DNA from: CAYQDR01 sp964416315
GTDB lineage: Bacteria; Methylomirabilota; Methylomirabilia; Rokubacteriales; DASRDR01
Direction of reading: 5' to 3'
Assembly (NCBI GenBank): GCA_964416315.1
Contig: CAYQDR010000034.1
Location: 1 to 39,376 of the forward strand
Length of the DNA stretch: 39,376 nucleotides
Shown: piece after piece, positions 15,966 through 23,504 of the stretch
Position numbering within the stretch: position 1 is the first letter of the stretch
How the letters are laid out: each line of letters begins with the position of its first letter
Position numbers and translations under genes: made by a program
The notes under the pieces: generated by a model
What the model saw: the letters and a program-made list of their open reading frames with translations, nothing else
The model's database searches: none
Told to the model about the DNA's origin: nothing

Positions 15966-16985
15966 CTACGGCATCAGGACGGCTTTGACGTAATCCTTGG
16001 GCTGGGTGAGGAGCTCCCGGAACACGCGCGCCCCCTCGGCGAGCGGGAACGGGCGCACCCACCCGGCGAGGTCGATGCGCCCGTGGGCGAAGAGCCCCAC
16101 GGCCTTCCGCAGGTCCCGCGGCGTCACGGCGTAGGAGCCCTGGACGCGCCGCTCGCCGAGCACCACTTCCGCCCCCGAGAGCGCCGTCTCGTCGGTGTGG
16201 AGGCCGATCCAGATCACCTCGCCCCCGGGGCGGCAGACGCCGACCGAGTCGCGCCGCGTCTCCGACGTCCCCGCCGCGTCCACGACGACGTCGGCGCCCT
16301 GGCCGCGGGTGAACTCGCGCATCGCCTCCCGGAGCGGCGTCTCCCGGGGATTGACGACGGGCTCCGCGCCGAGGCGATGGGCGACCTCGAGCCGCGCGGG
16401 GCTCGGGTCCACCGCGACCAGCCGGAACGCGCCGAGCGCCCGCGCGACCTGGAGGCACATGAGCCCGATCGTCCCCGCGCCGATGACGACCACGGTCTCG
16501 GGGAGCCGCTCGCCCACCAGCGAGAAGACGTGGACCGCGTTCGCGAGCGGCTCGACGACCGCGCCCTCGATCGGCGAGACCTTCTCGGGCAGGAGCACGA
16601 TCGTCGAGGCCGGCACGAGCGTGAGCTCGGCGAAGCCGCCGGGCCGCCGCATGCCGAAGATCTCGCGGCGCGGGCAGAGGTGCGTGCGGCTGTCGAGGCA
16701 GCTCTCGCACGCCCCGCAGGCGATCACGGAGTTCATCACGACGCGGTCGCCGCAGCGCACCCCCGCGACCTCGGGGCCGACCGCGACGACCTCGCCGCAG
16801 AACTCGTGACCCATGATGAGCGGCGGCGGGCGCCGCGGGCTCCGCGTGGCGAAGGCCTCCAGCTCCGAGCCGCAGATCCCGGCCCCCGCGACCCGCACCA
16901 GGACCTCTCCGCGCGCCGGCGCGGCGGGCTCGGGCACGTCGCGGACCTCGATCTGGTCGTGCGCGGGGTAGACGAGGGCTTTCAC
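15966..16985 (-). CDS. zinc-dependent alcohol/polyol dehydrogenase (MDR family)
   Basis: A 339-residue medium-chain dehydrogenase. The catalytic zinc site is Cys38 in AGICGSELEAF with GHE at about 59-61. The structural zinc site is the four-Cys cluster CGACESCLDSRTHLC. The NAD(P) motif is GAGTIGLMCLQ. This is the pattern of sorbitol, threonine and galactitol-phosphate dehydrogenases, so the substrate is a secondary alcohol of uncertain identity. The start is GTG at 16985, preceded by G-rich sequence. It follows the second DUF2088 gene across a 57-nt gap that is mostly a hairpin. The pair may handle one hydroxyacid or polyol, which is inference. Confidence 0.9.
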   Translation of the reverse strand: MKALVYPAHDQIEVRDVPEPAAPARGEVLVRVAGAGICGSELEAFATRSPRRPPPLIMGHEFCGEVVAVGPEVAGVRCGDRVVMNSVIACGACESCLDSRTHLCPRREIFGMRRPGGFAELTLVPASTIVLLPEKVSPIEGAVVEPLANAVHVFSLVGERLPETVVVIGAGTIGLMCLQVARALGAFRLVAVDPSPARLEVAHRLGAEPVVNPRETPLREAMREFTRGQGADVVVDAAGTSETRRDSVGVCRPGGEVIWIGLHTDETALSGAEVVLGERRVQGSYAVTPRDLRKAVGLFAHGRIDLAGWVRPFPLAEGARVFRELLTQPKDYVKAVLMP

Positions 16986-17008
16986 GGTTGACCCACCCTC
17001 CCCCCGCC

Positions 17009-17033
17009 CCTCTCCCTTCGCGGGAGGGAGAGG
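17009..17033. terminator. 11-bp intercistronic hairpin
   Basis: CCTCTCCCTTC and GGAGGGAGAGG pair (one T-G pair) around a GCG loop, between the DUF2088 stop and the dehydrogenase start. It lacks a T-run, so it may attenuate, protect mRNA ends or be a REP-like repeat rather than terminate. Confidence 0.5.
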
Positions 17034-17042
17034 AGGGCAAGG

Positions 17043-18305
17043 TCAGAACGGAAGCAGGTTGCCCGCCGCGTCGAAGGCGAGCGGCGCGGGCTCGCTGACG
17101 ATCTGGAGGTCCTCCCGCTTCGCCACGTCGGGGACGAAGGCCCCCGACACCTCCACCTCGGCGAGACGCAGCGTGTTCTTGATCCGCACGACGCGCGCGT
17201 CCTCGACCCGATCGTAGCCGAGGCACGAGAGCGCGACGGCGACGGCGTCCCGGTCGGTCTCGAAGACCGCCGGCAGCTTCGCGGCGTCGGGCGCGCAGGC
17301 CGTCAGGGCGTTGATCAGCGTCGGGTTCCAGTCGATCTTGTTCGCGAGGCGACGCGTCGTGAAGTTGGCGTTGCCGATGCCCACGGCGTTCCCGTAGGTG
17401 TGCGGGGTGAGGTCGCAGACGACGATGAACGTGATCTTCGGCGTCCCGAACTGTGGCTCGAAGAACGTCCCGTGCCGGCCGATGACGTTCGAGTCCATGC
17501 CGGCCCCGGAAACGTCCTTGCCCATCTCGTCGACGATGAGGAGGTCGATCTGCTCGAACGGCAGGCGCGCCATCCACGCCCGCGCCTCGCGGAGGAGCGC
17601 CCGCTCCCCCGCCTCGAGGTCCGCCGGCAGGAAGGCCTGCACCTTGGCCGTCTCGTCGTAGCCGTTCTCGACGATCCCCAGGCCGAACGCGATCCGGGCC
17701 TTGCGGAGCATCTCCCGCCCCACGGCCGTGATCACGGTCTCGTAGCGGTGCCGAATGTTCGCGCGGTGCCCCTGGATCGCGCCCGCGTGCTTGCCGAGGC
17801 CGATCGTCATCATCTTGAAGAGGCCCGACTCGATCTCGCCCTTGAAGTCCGTGTGCGGCTTGACCCGGTTGATGATGCCGATCCAGTCCGCCTCGGCCGC
17901 GTAGCGGTCGAGCCACACCGGGAGCCCGAGCGCCTGCCCCACCTCCACCACGTCCATGGTCGCGCGGATCGGGCAGCCCATCGTCTGCTCGGTGATCCCG
18001 TAGTGCTCCAGGACCGAGAGCTGCCCCTCCGCGGTCCCGCCGCCGTGGCTGCCCATCGCGGGGAAGATGAAGGGCCGGGCGCCGAGCCGCTTCACCTGCT
18101 CGACGCACGCCTTCGCGACGACGTCGATGTTGACGATGCCGCGGCTCCCCACGGCGAGGGCGACGGTCTGCCCCGGCTTGACGGGAAGCTGAAGGGCGCT
18201 CAGCGTCTGGCGGACGGCGCCCGCCACGTCGTGGAGCATCGGACCGGCGAACTGCTGCTTGACGCGCACCATCGGGGGAAAGCTCGCGACACGCGGTATG
18301 CTCAT
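17043..18305 (-). CDS. second LarA-related DUF2088 protein
   Basis: A 420-residue protein distantly related to LarA. It has an N-terminal GSRGIVNID block, a histidine motif AMGSHGGGT (His87), and NRVKPHTDFKGEIES (His151) followed by MMTIGLGKHAGA (Lys172-His173). These mirror the His/His/Lys/His set of the nickel-pincer racemases, but the surrounding sequence differs from the other LarA in this window. It probably acts on a different 2-hydroxyacid or sugar acid. The ATG at 18305 has GGAGG upstream and a good sigma-70-type promoter. No cofactor-synthesis genes are in the window. It is divergent from bamD. Confidence 0.82.
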   Translation of the reverse strand: MSIPRVASFPPMVRVKQQFAGPMLHDVAGAVRQTLSALQLPVKPGQTVALAVGSRGIVNIDVVAKACVEQVKRLGARPFIFPAMGSHGGGTAEGQLSVLEHYGITEQTMGCPIRATMDVVEVGQALGLPVWLDRYAAEADWIGIINRVKPHTDFKGEIESGLFKMMTIGLGKHAGAIQGHRANIRHRYETVITAVGREMLRKARIAFGLGIVENGYDETAKVQAFLPADLEAGERALLREARAWMARLPFEQIDLLIVDEMGKDVSGAGMDSNVIGRHGTFFEPQFGTPKITFIVVCDLTPHTYGNAVGIGNANFTTRRLANKIDWNPTLINALTACAPDAAKLPAVFETDRDAVAVALSCLGYDRVEDARVVRIKNTLRLAEVEVSGAFVPDVAKREDLQIVSEPAPLAFDAAGNLLPF

Positions 18306-18323
18306 GGCCCCCTCCTCGCCCCG

Positions 18324-18352
18324 AGTCTAGCCCGCTCCCGCACCGGAGTCAA
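18324..18352 (-). promoter_or_regulatory. sigma-70-type promoter of the second DUF2088 gene
   Basis: TTGACT (18352-18347) and TAGACT (18329-18324) are separated by 17 nt on the minus strand. The expected transcript start is near 18317, giving a leader of about 12 nt that contains the GGAGG site. Confidence 0.65.
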
Positions 18353-18402
18353 AGCGCGCCCGCATGGGGGCGCCGAGGCCATACGTGGCGCGGACTTTCG
18401 CC

Positions 18403-18432
18403 TTGACTTGACCGCGAGAGTGCTCCTAAGAT
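18403..18432 (+). promoter_or_regulatory. sigma-70-type promoter of the bamD operon
   Basis: TTGACT (18403-18408) is followed after 18 nt by TAAGAT (18427-18432). Transcription would begin near 18439, which supports the start codon at 18459 rather than upstream GTG codons. It is back to back with the DUF2088 promoter. Confidence 0.6.
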
Positions 18433-18458
18433 GGGCGCACTCACCGCGCCTGGAGGCC

Positions 18459-19235
18459 GTGGTCATCCAGATCCGCTCGCGCCGCTCCCGTACGCGGATG
18501 GGCGTCCTCGCCCTCATCGCCGTGCTTTCCTCCGGCGGGTGCGGGTACTTCTCGACGCGCCCGGATACGCTCCCGCCTCCTGCGAAGCTCTACGAGGAGG
18601 GCGAGCGCGATCTCCTCAAGGCGCGCAACGAGGCGGCGCGCGACTCGCTCGTGAAGATCCTCGAGCGGCACCCCGAGTCGGAGCTCGTGCCGCGGGCGCG
18701 CTTCCTGGTCGGCGAGAGCTACTACCGCGAGCAGGATTACGAGCGGGCGGCCCGCGAGTTCGAGTCGTTCATGACGCTCTTCCCGGGTCACCCGATCGCC
18801 GACCTCGTCCAGTACCGCCTCGCGCGGAGCTACTTCGACCAGATACCGACCGTCGAGCGGGACCAGGCGGTCACGACCAAGGCGCTCGCGGAGTTCCAGA
18901 AGCTCCTCAAGCAGTATCCCGAGAGCCGCTACGCCCCCGACGCCATCGTCAAGATCGAGGCGTGCCGCCTGCGCCTCGCCGAGAAGGAGCTGTGGGTGGC
19001 GGACTACTACGTCCGCCGGAGCAACCACCAGGGCGCCCTGCAGCGCTACGACGTCATCCTGAAGGAGTACGGCCGGACGGCGGTCGCTCCCCAGGCGTTG
19101 TTCCTGAAGGCCGAGGCGCTGATCCAGCTCGGGCGGACCGAGGAGGCGGCGAGCACGCTGAAGCGCCTCGTCGAGGAGTACCCGGCCAGCGAGTGGGCCC
19201 GGCGCGCCCGCGAGCGCCAGGCGAAGCTCCTCTGA
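18459..19235 (+). CDS. bamD: BamD-like outer-membrane assembly lipoprotein (TPR)
   Basis: A 258-residue lipoprotein. An Arg-rich n-region is followed by MGVLALIAVLSSGGC, where the lipobox SGGC marks the lipidated Cys. The rest is built from helical TPR repeats (LYEEGERDLLKARNEAARDS, VGESYYREQDYERAAREFES, ALFLKAEALIQLGRTEEAAS). Length and repeat order fit BamD/YfiO, which helps insert beta-barrel proteins in the outer membrane and implies a Gram-negative envelope. The GTG at 18459 keeps the positive charges needed for export. The ATG at 18498 would lose them, and a GTG at 18420 lies upstream of the likely transcript start. It leads a five-gene operon. Confidence 0.85.
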   Translation: MVIQIRSRRSRTRMGVLALIAVLSSGGCGYFSTRPDTLPPPAKLYEEGERDLLKARNEAARDSLVKILERHPESELVPRARFLVGESYYREQDYERAAREFESFMTLFPGHPIADLVQYRLARSYFDQIPTVERDQAVTTKALAEFQKLLKQYPESRYAPDAIVKIEACRLRLAEKELWVADYYVRRSNHQGALQRYDVILKEYGRTAVAPQALFLKAEALIQLGRTEEAASTLKRLVEEYPASEWARRARERQAKLL

Positions 19236-19254
19236 CCCGGTGCTGGAGACCCCC

Positions 19255-20292
19255 ATGCACGACATCGTCGACCTCCGATCGGACACGCTGACGACCCCGA
19301 CCCCCGAGATGCGCGCGGCGATGGCGGCGGCCGAGGTCGGCGACGACGTCTGGGAGGAGGACCCGACGGCGAAGATGCTCGAGGCGCGGGCGGCGGAGCG
19401 GTTCGGCAAGGAGGCCGGCCTGTTCGTCGCCTCCGGGACGATGGGCAACCAGGTCTCCGTCCTGACCCACACCCAGCCGGGCCAGGAGGTGATCTGCGAC
19501 GCGGACTCCCACATCATGAGCTACGAGGTCGCCGGGATCGCCCGCCTCTCCCTCTGCCAGACGCGGCCCCTCGCGACGGAGCGCGGGCTGCCCACGCCGG
19601 AGCAGGTGCGCGCCGCGATCCGGCCGCGAAACATCCACATCCCGGTCACCGGCCTCATCTGCGTCGAGAACACGCACAACCGGCACAGCGGGGTCGCCTT
19701 CACGCCCGAGGAGGTCGGCGCGGTGGCCGCGGTGGGCCGCGAGCACGGCGTGCCGGTCCACCTCGACGGCGCGCGGATCTTCAACGCGTGCGTCGCGCTC
19801 GGGCGCGACCCCCGCGAGTACGGGCGCCTCGTGGACACGGTCCAGTTCTGTCTCTCCAAGGGCCTGGCGGCGCCGGTGGGCTCGCTCATCGTCGGGTCCC
19901 GGGAGTTCGTCGGCCGGGCGCGCCGGACGCGGAAGCTCCTCGGCGGCGGGATGCGGCAGGTCGGCATCCTGGCCGCGGCGGGCCTCATCGCGCTCGAGAA
20001 GATGGTGGACCGCCTGGCGGAGGACCACGCGAACGCCCGGCGGCTCGCGGAGGGGCTGGTCGGGCTCGCGGGGATCCGCGTCGATCTCGCGCGCGTCCAG
20101 ACCAACATCGTCATCTTCCACGTGGACCGCCCGGGCGGCGCCCCAGAGCTGGTCGAGGGCTGCAAGGCCCGGAAGGTCAAGATCCACGCGATCGGCCCCG
20201 CGTCCATCCGGTGCGTGACCCACAAGGACGTGGACGCCGAGGACATCGAGCGGGCGCTGGCGGCGATCCGCGAAATCACCGCCGGCTGGTAA
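19255..20292 (+). CDS. ltaE: low-specificity L-threonine aldolase
   Basis: A 345-residue PLP enzyme that splits threonine or allo-threonine to glycine and acetaldehyde. The N-terminal signature VDLRSDTLTTPT is intact. VASGTMGNQ holds the cofactor phosphate region, HLDGARIFNA contains the PLP-ring Asp (171), and FCLSKGLAAPVGS carries the Schiff-base Lys202. I chose the ATG at 19255, with GGAG upstream; a GTG five codons earlier is possible. It is 19 nt from bamD and 12 nt from the following transporter ATPase, so all are probably co-transcribed. Confidence 0.92.
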   Translation: MHDIVDLRSDTLTTPTPEMRAAMAAAEVGDDVWEEDPTAKMLEARAAERFGKEAGLFVASGTMGNQVSVLTHTQPGQEVICDADSHIMSYEVAGIARLSLCQTRPLATERGLPTPEQVRAAIRPRNIHIPVTGLICVENTHNRHSGVAFTPEEVGAVAAVGREHGVPVHLDGARIFNACVALGRDPREYGRLVDTVQFCLSKGLAAPVGSLIVGSREFVGRARRTRKLLGGGMRQVGILAAAGLIALEKMVDRLAEDHANARRLAEGLVGLAGIRVDLARVQTNIVIFHVDRPGGAPELVEGCKARKVKIHAIGPASIRCVTHKDVDAEDIERALAAIREITAGW

Positions 20293-20304
20293 CGAGGAGC
20301 ACCC

Positions 20305-21279
20305 ATGGGCGATCGGCTGCTGGAGGTCAAAGGGCTGAAGACGTACTTCTTCACCGACGAGGGCGTGGTCCGCGCGGTGGACGGGGTGGACCTCCGCATC
20401 GACAAGGGCGAGACGCTCGGCATCGTGGGGGAGTCCGGCTGCGGAAAGACCGTCACCGCGCTCTCGCTCATGAAGCTCATCCCCATGCCGCCGGGGCGGA
20501 TCGTCGAGGGGCAGATCCTCTGGGAGGGCCGCGACCTGGTGACCCTGCCGCCCGCCCAGATGCGCAAGGTCCGGGGCAAGGAGATCTCGATGGTCTTCCA
20601 GGAGCCCATGACCTCGCTCAACCCGGTCTTCACGATCGGGGAGCAGATCGCGGAGGCGATCCGCCTCCACGAGGGGCTCGGGCGCCGGGACGCCATGGAC
20701 AAGACGGTCGAGATGCTGAAGATCGTCCACATGGCGAACCCCGAGCGGCGCGTGAAGGAGTACCCGCACCAGCTCTCGGGCGGGATGCGCCAGCGCGTCA
20801 TGATCGCGATGGCGCTCTCCTGCAACCCGAAGCTCCTGATCGCGGACGAGCCCACCACCGCGCTCGACGTCACGATCCAGGCCCAGATCCTCGAGCTCCT
20901 GAACGAGCTGAAGGCGAAGCTCGGCATGGCCGTCTTGCTGATCACCCACGACATGGGGGTCATCGCGGAGACGGCCCAGCGCGTCATGGTCATGTACGCC
21001 GCCAAGGTGGTCGAGGAGGCGCCGGTCAAGAGCCTGTTCAAGGAGCCGCTCCACCCCTACACGCAGGGCCTCCTGCGCTCGATCCCGCGGATCGACCTGG
21101 CAGCGACCAAGAAGCTGCGGCTGGAGGCGATCCCGGGCGTCGTGCCGAGCCTGCTCGACATCCCGCCGGGGTGCCGGTTCACCCCCCGGTGCCCGTTCGC
21201 GAAGGCGGTGTGCTCCGAGAAGGACCCCGTCCTCAAGGAAGTGAAGCCGGGGCACAAGGTCTCGTGTTGGCTCTATTGA
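20305..21279 (+). CDS. oligopeptide/dipeptide ABC transporter ATPase, DppD/OppD type
   Basis: A 324-residue peptide-importer ATPase. It has Walker A GESGCGKTVT, a Q-loop FQEPMTSLNPVFTI, signature LSGGMRQR, Walker B LLIADEPTTALD and switch His in LITHDMG. The C-terminal oligopeptide-transporter domain has Cys residues in PGCRFTPRCPF and KAVCSEKDP, which in relatives can bind a cluster. The ATG at 20305 follows GAGGAG. Together with the next gene it forms the usual heterodimeric ATPase of nickel/peptide/opine importers. No permease or binding-protein gene is nearby in the window. Confidence 0.93.
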   Translation: MGDRLLEVKGLKTYFFTDEGVVRAVDGVDLRIDKGETLGIVGESGCGKTVTALSLMKLIPMPPGRIVEGQILWEGRDLVTLPPAQMRKVRGKEISMVFQEPMTSLNPVFTIGEQIAEAIRLHEGLGRRDAMDKTVEMLKIVHMANPERRVKEYPHQLSGGMRQRVMIAMALSCNPKLLIADEPTTALDVTIQAQILELLNELKAKLGMAVLLITHDMGVIAETAQRVMVMYAAKVVEEAPVKSLFKEPLHPYTQGLLRSIPRIDLAATKKLRLEAIPGVVPSLLDIPPGCRFTPRCPFAKAVCSEKDPVLKEVKPGHKVSCWLY

Positions 21280-21295
21280 GCTCGAGGACATCGCC

Positions 21296-22273
21296 ATGAC
21301 CACGCCACTCCTGAAGGTCAAGAACCTCGTCAAGTACTTCCCCATCAAGGGGGGCCTCTTCTCCCGCGAGGTGGCCCGGGTCCACGCGGTGGACGGGGTC
21401 TCCTTCGACATCAATCAGGGCGAGACGCTCGGGCTCGTCGGCGAGTCGGGGTGCGGCAAGTCCACGACGGGGCGCTGCATCCTTCGGCTCATCGAGCCGA
21501 CGTCGGGCGAGGTCTGGTTCGGGAACCAGAACGTCACCGCGCTCGACAAGCGTTCCCTGCGCGCGCTCCGCCGCGACATGCAGATCATCTTCCAGGACCC
21601 CTACGCCTCGCTGAACCCGCGCATGACCGTCGGCTCGATCGTCGGGGAGGCGCTCATCATCCACAAGCTCGCCAAGACCAAGGCCGAGCGCGAAGAGCGG
21701 GTCGTCCACCTCCTCGAGACCGTGGGGCTCCACGCCGATCACATGCGCCGCTATCCCCACGAGTTCTCCGGCGGCCAGCGTCAGCGGATCGGCATCGCCC
21801 GGGCGCTCGCGGTCTCGCCGAAGCTCATCGTCGCGGACGAGCCGGTCTCGGCCCTCGACGTCTCGATCCAGGCGCAGGTCATCAACCTGCTCGAGGACCT
21901 CCAGAAGCAGTTCAACCTCACCTACCTCTTCATCGCCCACGACCTCTCCGTCGTCGAGCACATCTCGACCCGGGTCGCGGTCATGTACCTCGGGAAGATC
22001 GTCGAGATCGCAGCGGCCAAGGAGCTCTACACGAACCCCCGGCACCCCTACACGGAAGCGCTCCTCTCCGCGGTGCCGATCCCCGACCCGGAGGTCAAGC
22101 GCCAGCGCATCCTGCTGGAGGGCGACGTCCCGAGCCCCATCCGCCCGCCCGCCGGCTGCCGGTTCCACACCCGGTGCCGAATCCGCCAGGTGCCGGGCAT
22201 CTGCCAGGACCAGGAGCCCGCGCTGAAGGAGGGGATGGCCGGGCACTGGGTGTCCTGCCACTTCAGGGACTAG
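21296..22273 (+). CDS. oligopeptide/dipeptide ABC transporter ATPase, DppF/OppF type
   Basis: A 325-residue second ATPase of the same importer. Visible are Walker A GESGCGKSTT, FQDPYASLNPRMTV, signature FSGGQRQR, Walker B LIVADEPVSALD, and LFIAHDLSVVEHIS. The C-terminal domain has PAGCRFHTRCRI and GICQDQEP. The insertion FPIKGGLFSREVARVHAVDG near the N-terminus is typical of DppF/OppF. It starts 16 nt after the DppD-like gene. A partial repeat copy (about 22274-22330) separates it from the MEMO-family gene. Confidence 0.93.
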   Translation: MTTPLLKVKNLVKYFPIKGGLFSREVARVHAVDGVSFDINQGETLGLVGESGCGKSTTGRCILRLIEPTSGEVWFGNQNVTALDKRSLRALRRDMQIIFQDPYASLNPRMTVGSIVGEALIIHKLAKTKAEREERVVHLLETVGLHADHMRRYPHEFSGGQRQRIGIARALAVSPKLIVADEPVSALDVSIQAQVINLLEDLQKQFNLTYLFIAHDLSVVEHISTRVAVMYLGKIVEIAAAKELYTNPRHPYTEALLSAVPIPDPEVKRQRILLEGDVPSPIRPPAGCRFHTRCRIRQVPGICQDQEPALKEGMAGHWVSCHFRD

Positions 22274-22330
22274 CCGGGCCGATAACCGTCGCAGCCCGGC
22301 GTCCTCGGTCCTCGGCCCGGCCGCCCAGAC
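22274..22330 (-). repeat. partial dispersed repeat (tail module only)
   Basis: Read on the minus strand, GGACGCCGGGCTGCGACGG followed by TTATCGGC matches the tail end of copies A and B. The structured core and hairpin modules are absent. It occupies most of the 67-nt gap between dppF and the MEMO gene. Confidence 0.55.
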
Positions 22331-22340
22331 TGACCTCCCC

Positions 22341-23150
22341 ATGCGTGTTGGTATCCGCGAGCCCGCCGTCGCGGGCAGCTTCTACCCCGCGGCCCCGAAG
22401 GCCGTCGAGGCGGAGCTCGCGCGGCTGCTCCCGGACCTGCCTGCCGCCCCGGCGCGCGCCGTCGTCGTCCCCCACGCCGGCTGGATGTACTCCGGCGCCG
22501 TCGCCGGCGAGACGTACGCGCAGGTCCAGGTGCCGCGCCTCGCCGTCCTCCTCGGGCCGAACCACACGGGGCTCGGCGTCCCCGGCGCCGTCATGAGCGA
22601 CGGCACGTGGCGCTACCCCGGCGGGAGCGTGCCCGTGGCGGGCGAGCTGGCCCGGGCGATCATCGAGGTCGCCGCCGGGCTCGAGGAGGACGCGCGCGCC
22701 CACCTCCGCGAACACGCGCTCGAGGTGCAGATTCCCTTCCTCCACCGCCGCCAGCCGGAACTCGCGATCGTCCCGATCACGCTCGGCTGGATCAACCCCG
22801 AGTTCTGCCGCGCCGTCGGGGAGGCGGTCGGGCGCGTGGTCGCCGCGTGGCCCGAGCCGGTCCTCGTCGTCGACTCGACGGACCTCAACCACTACGAGTC
22901 CCAGGAGATCGCCGAGCGGAAGGACCGGCTCGCGATCGACCAGATCCTCGCCCTCGACCCCGAGGGGCTCTGGCGGGCCGTCAAGACGCACGAGATCTCG
23001 ATGTGCGGGATCGCGCCGACCCAGGCGCTCCTCTGGGCCGTGCCCGCCCTCGGGATCCGGACGGCGCGTCTCGTCCGCTACCGGACCTCCGGCGACGCCT
23101 CCGGCGACTACCGCCGCGTCGTCGGCTACGCCGGGGTCATCCTGGAGTAG
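22341..23150 (+). CDS. amrB: MEMO1-family protein (AmmeMemoRadiSam system protein B)
   Basis: A 269-residue MEMO1-like protein. Family blocks are REPAVAGSFYPAAP at the N-terminus, VPHAGWMYSGAVAGETYAQV, LLGPNHTGLG, REHALEVQIPFLHR, VVDSTDLNHYES and EISMCGIAPTQALL. The conserved His and Asp residues are those of the extradiol-dioxygenase-like fold. In many bacteria and archaea this gene lies with an AMMECR1-domain gene and a radical-SAM gene; the joint function is unknown. Neither partner is in the window, so this copy is isolated. It is last in the bamD operon, before a strong hairpin. Confidence 0.9.
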   Translation: MRVGIREPAVAGSFYPAAPKAVEAELARLLPDLPAAPARAVVVPHAGWMYSGAVAGETYAQVQVPRLAVLLGPNHTGLGVPGAVMSDGTWRYPGGSVPVAGELARAIIEVAAGLEEDARAHLREHALEVQIPFLHRRQPELAIVPITLGWINPEFCRAVGEAVGRVVAAWPEPVLVVDSTDLNHYESQEIAERKDRLAIDQILALDPEGLWRAVKTHEISMCGIAPTQALLWAVPALGIRTARLVRYRTSGDASGDYRRVVGYAGVILE

Positions 23151-23155
23151 GGCGC

Positions 23156-23190
23156 GGGCCGGGGCAGGACCGACCTCCCTGCCCCGGCCC
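23156..23190. terminator. 13-bp hairpin, probable two-way terminator
   Basis: GGGCCGGGGCAGG pairs perfectly with CCTGCCCCGGCCC around a 9-nt loop, directly after the MEMO gene and before the convergent SGNH remnant. There is no T-run. Position between converging transcripts supports termination. Confidence 0.65.
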
Positions 23191-23210
23191 TCCGGCGTCC
23201 AGGGCGACCG

Positions 23211-23351
23211 CTATTCGACCGCCTCCAGGATGCGGTCCGCAATGATCGCGTGGGCGTGCGTCGTGGGGTGGATCAGATCCCAAAACGCGTATTGGTCCGG
23301 GTTAGCGCACACCGCAAGCGGGTCCAGGCTGCAGCCCCTGCCACGGCCCAC
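23211..23351 (-). pseudogene. remnant of an SGNH/GDSL hydrolase (C-terminal end only)
   Basis: The minus strand encodes 46 residues ending in NPDQYAFWDLIHPTTHAHAI followed by IADRILEAVE and a stop. This is the block V region of SGNH/GDSL esterases, with the catalytic Asp and His in D-x-x-HPT. The rest of the enzyme (about 200-250 residues, including the GDSL serine block) is missing, and an in-frame stop lies just upstream. A GTG at 23351 with GGAGG before it could start translation, but the product could not be an active hydrolase. I read it as a decayed gene at the end of the GH3 operon. Confidence 0.7.
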
Positions 23352-23363
23352 GCAAGCGCCTCC

Positions 23364-23504
23364 TCACGGCCCAGGAACGCCCGCCGGAAGGCTCACGATC
23401 ACGAGCGCGAAGAGCCGGCCCAACTCCCGCGCAGGCGTCCATCCGAAGCAGGCCCCGCCGACGGCGACGGCGCACGCCCCCACCGCGCGCAGCACGCGCC
23501 CCAT
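23364..23504 (-). CDS. small hydrophobic ORF coupled to the GH3 gene
   Basis: A 46-residue reading whose ATG shares one base with the GH3 stop (TGATG), so translational coupling is likely. The product is MGRVLRAVGACAVAVGG followed by a second apolar segment LFALVIVSLPAGVPG. It looks like a signal peptide or a short membrane protein and has no known family. It may be the surviving N-terminus of the SGNH hydrolase whose C-terminus lies just downstream. In that reading the ALVIVSL segment would be the damaged remains of the GDSL block. That link is inference. Confidence 0.4.
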   Translation of the reverse strand: MGRVLRAVGACAVAVGGACFGWTPARELGRLFALVIVSLPAGVPGP

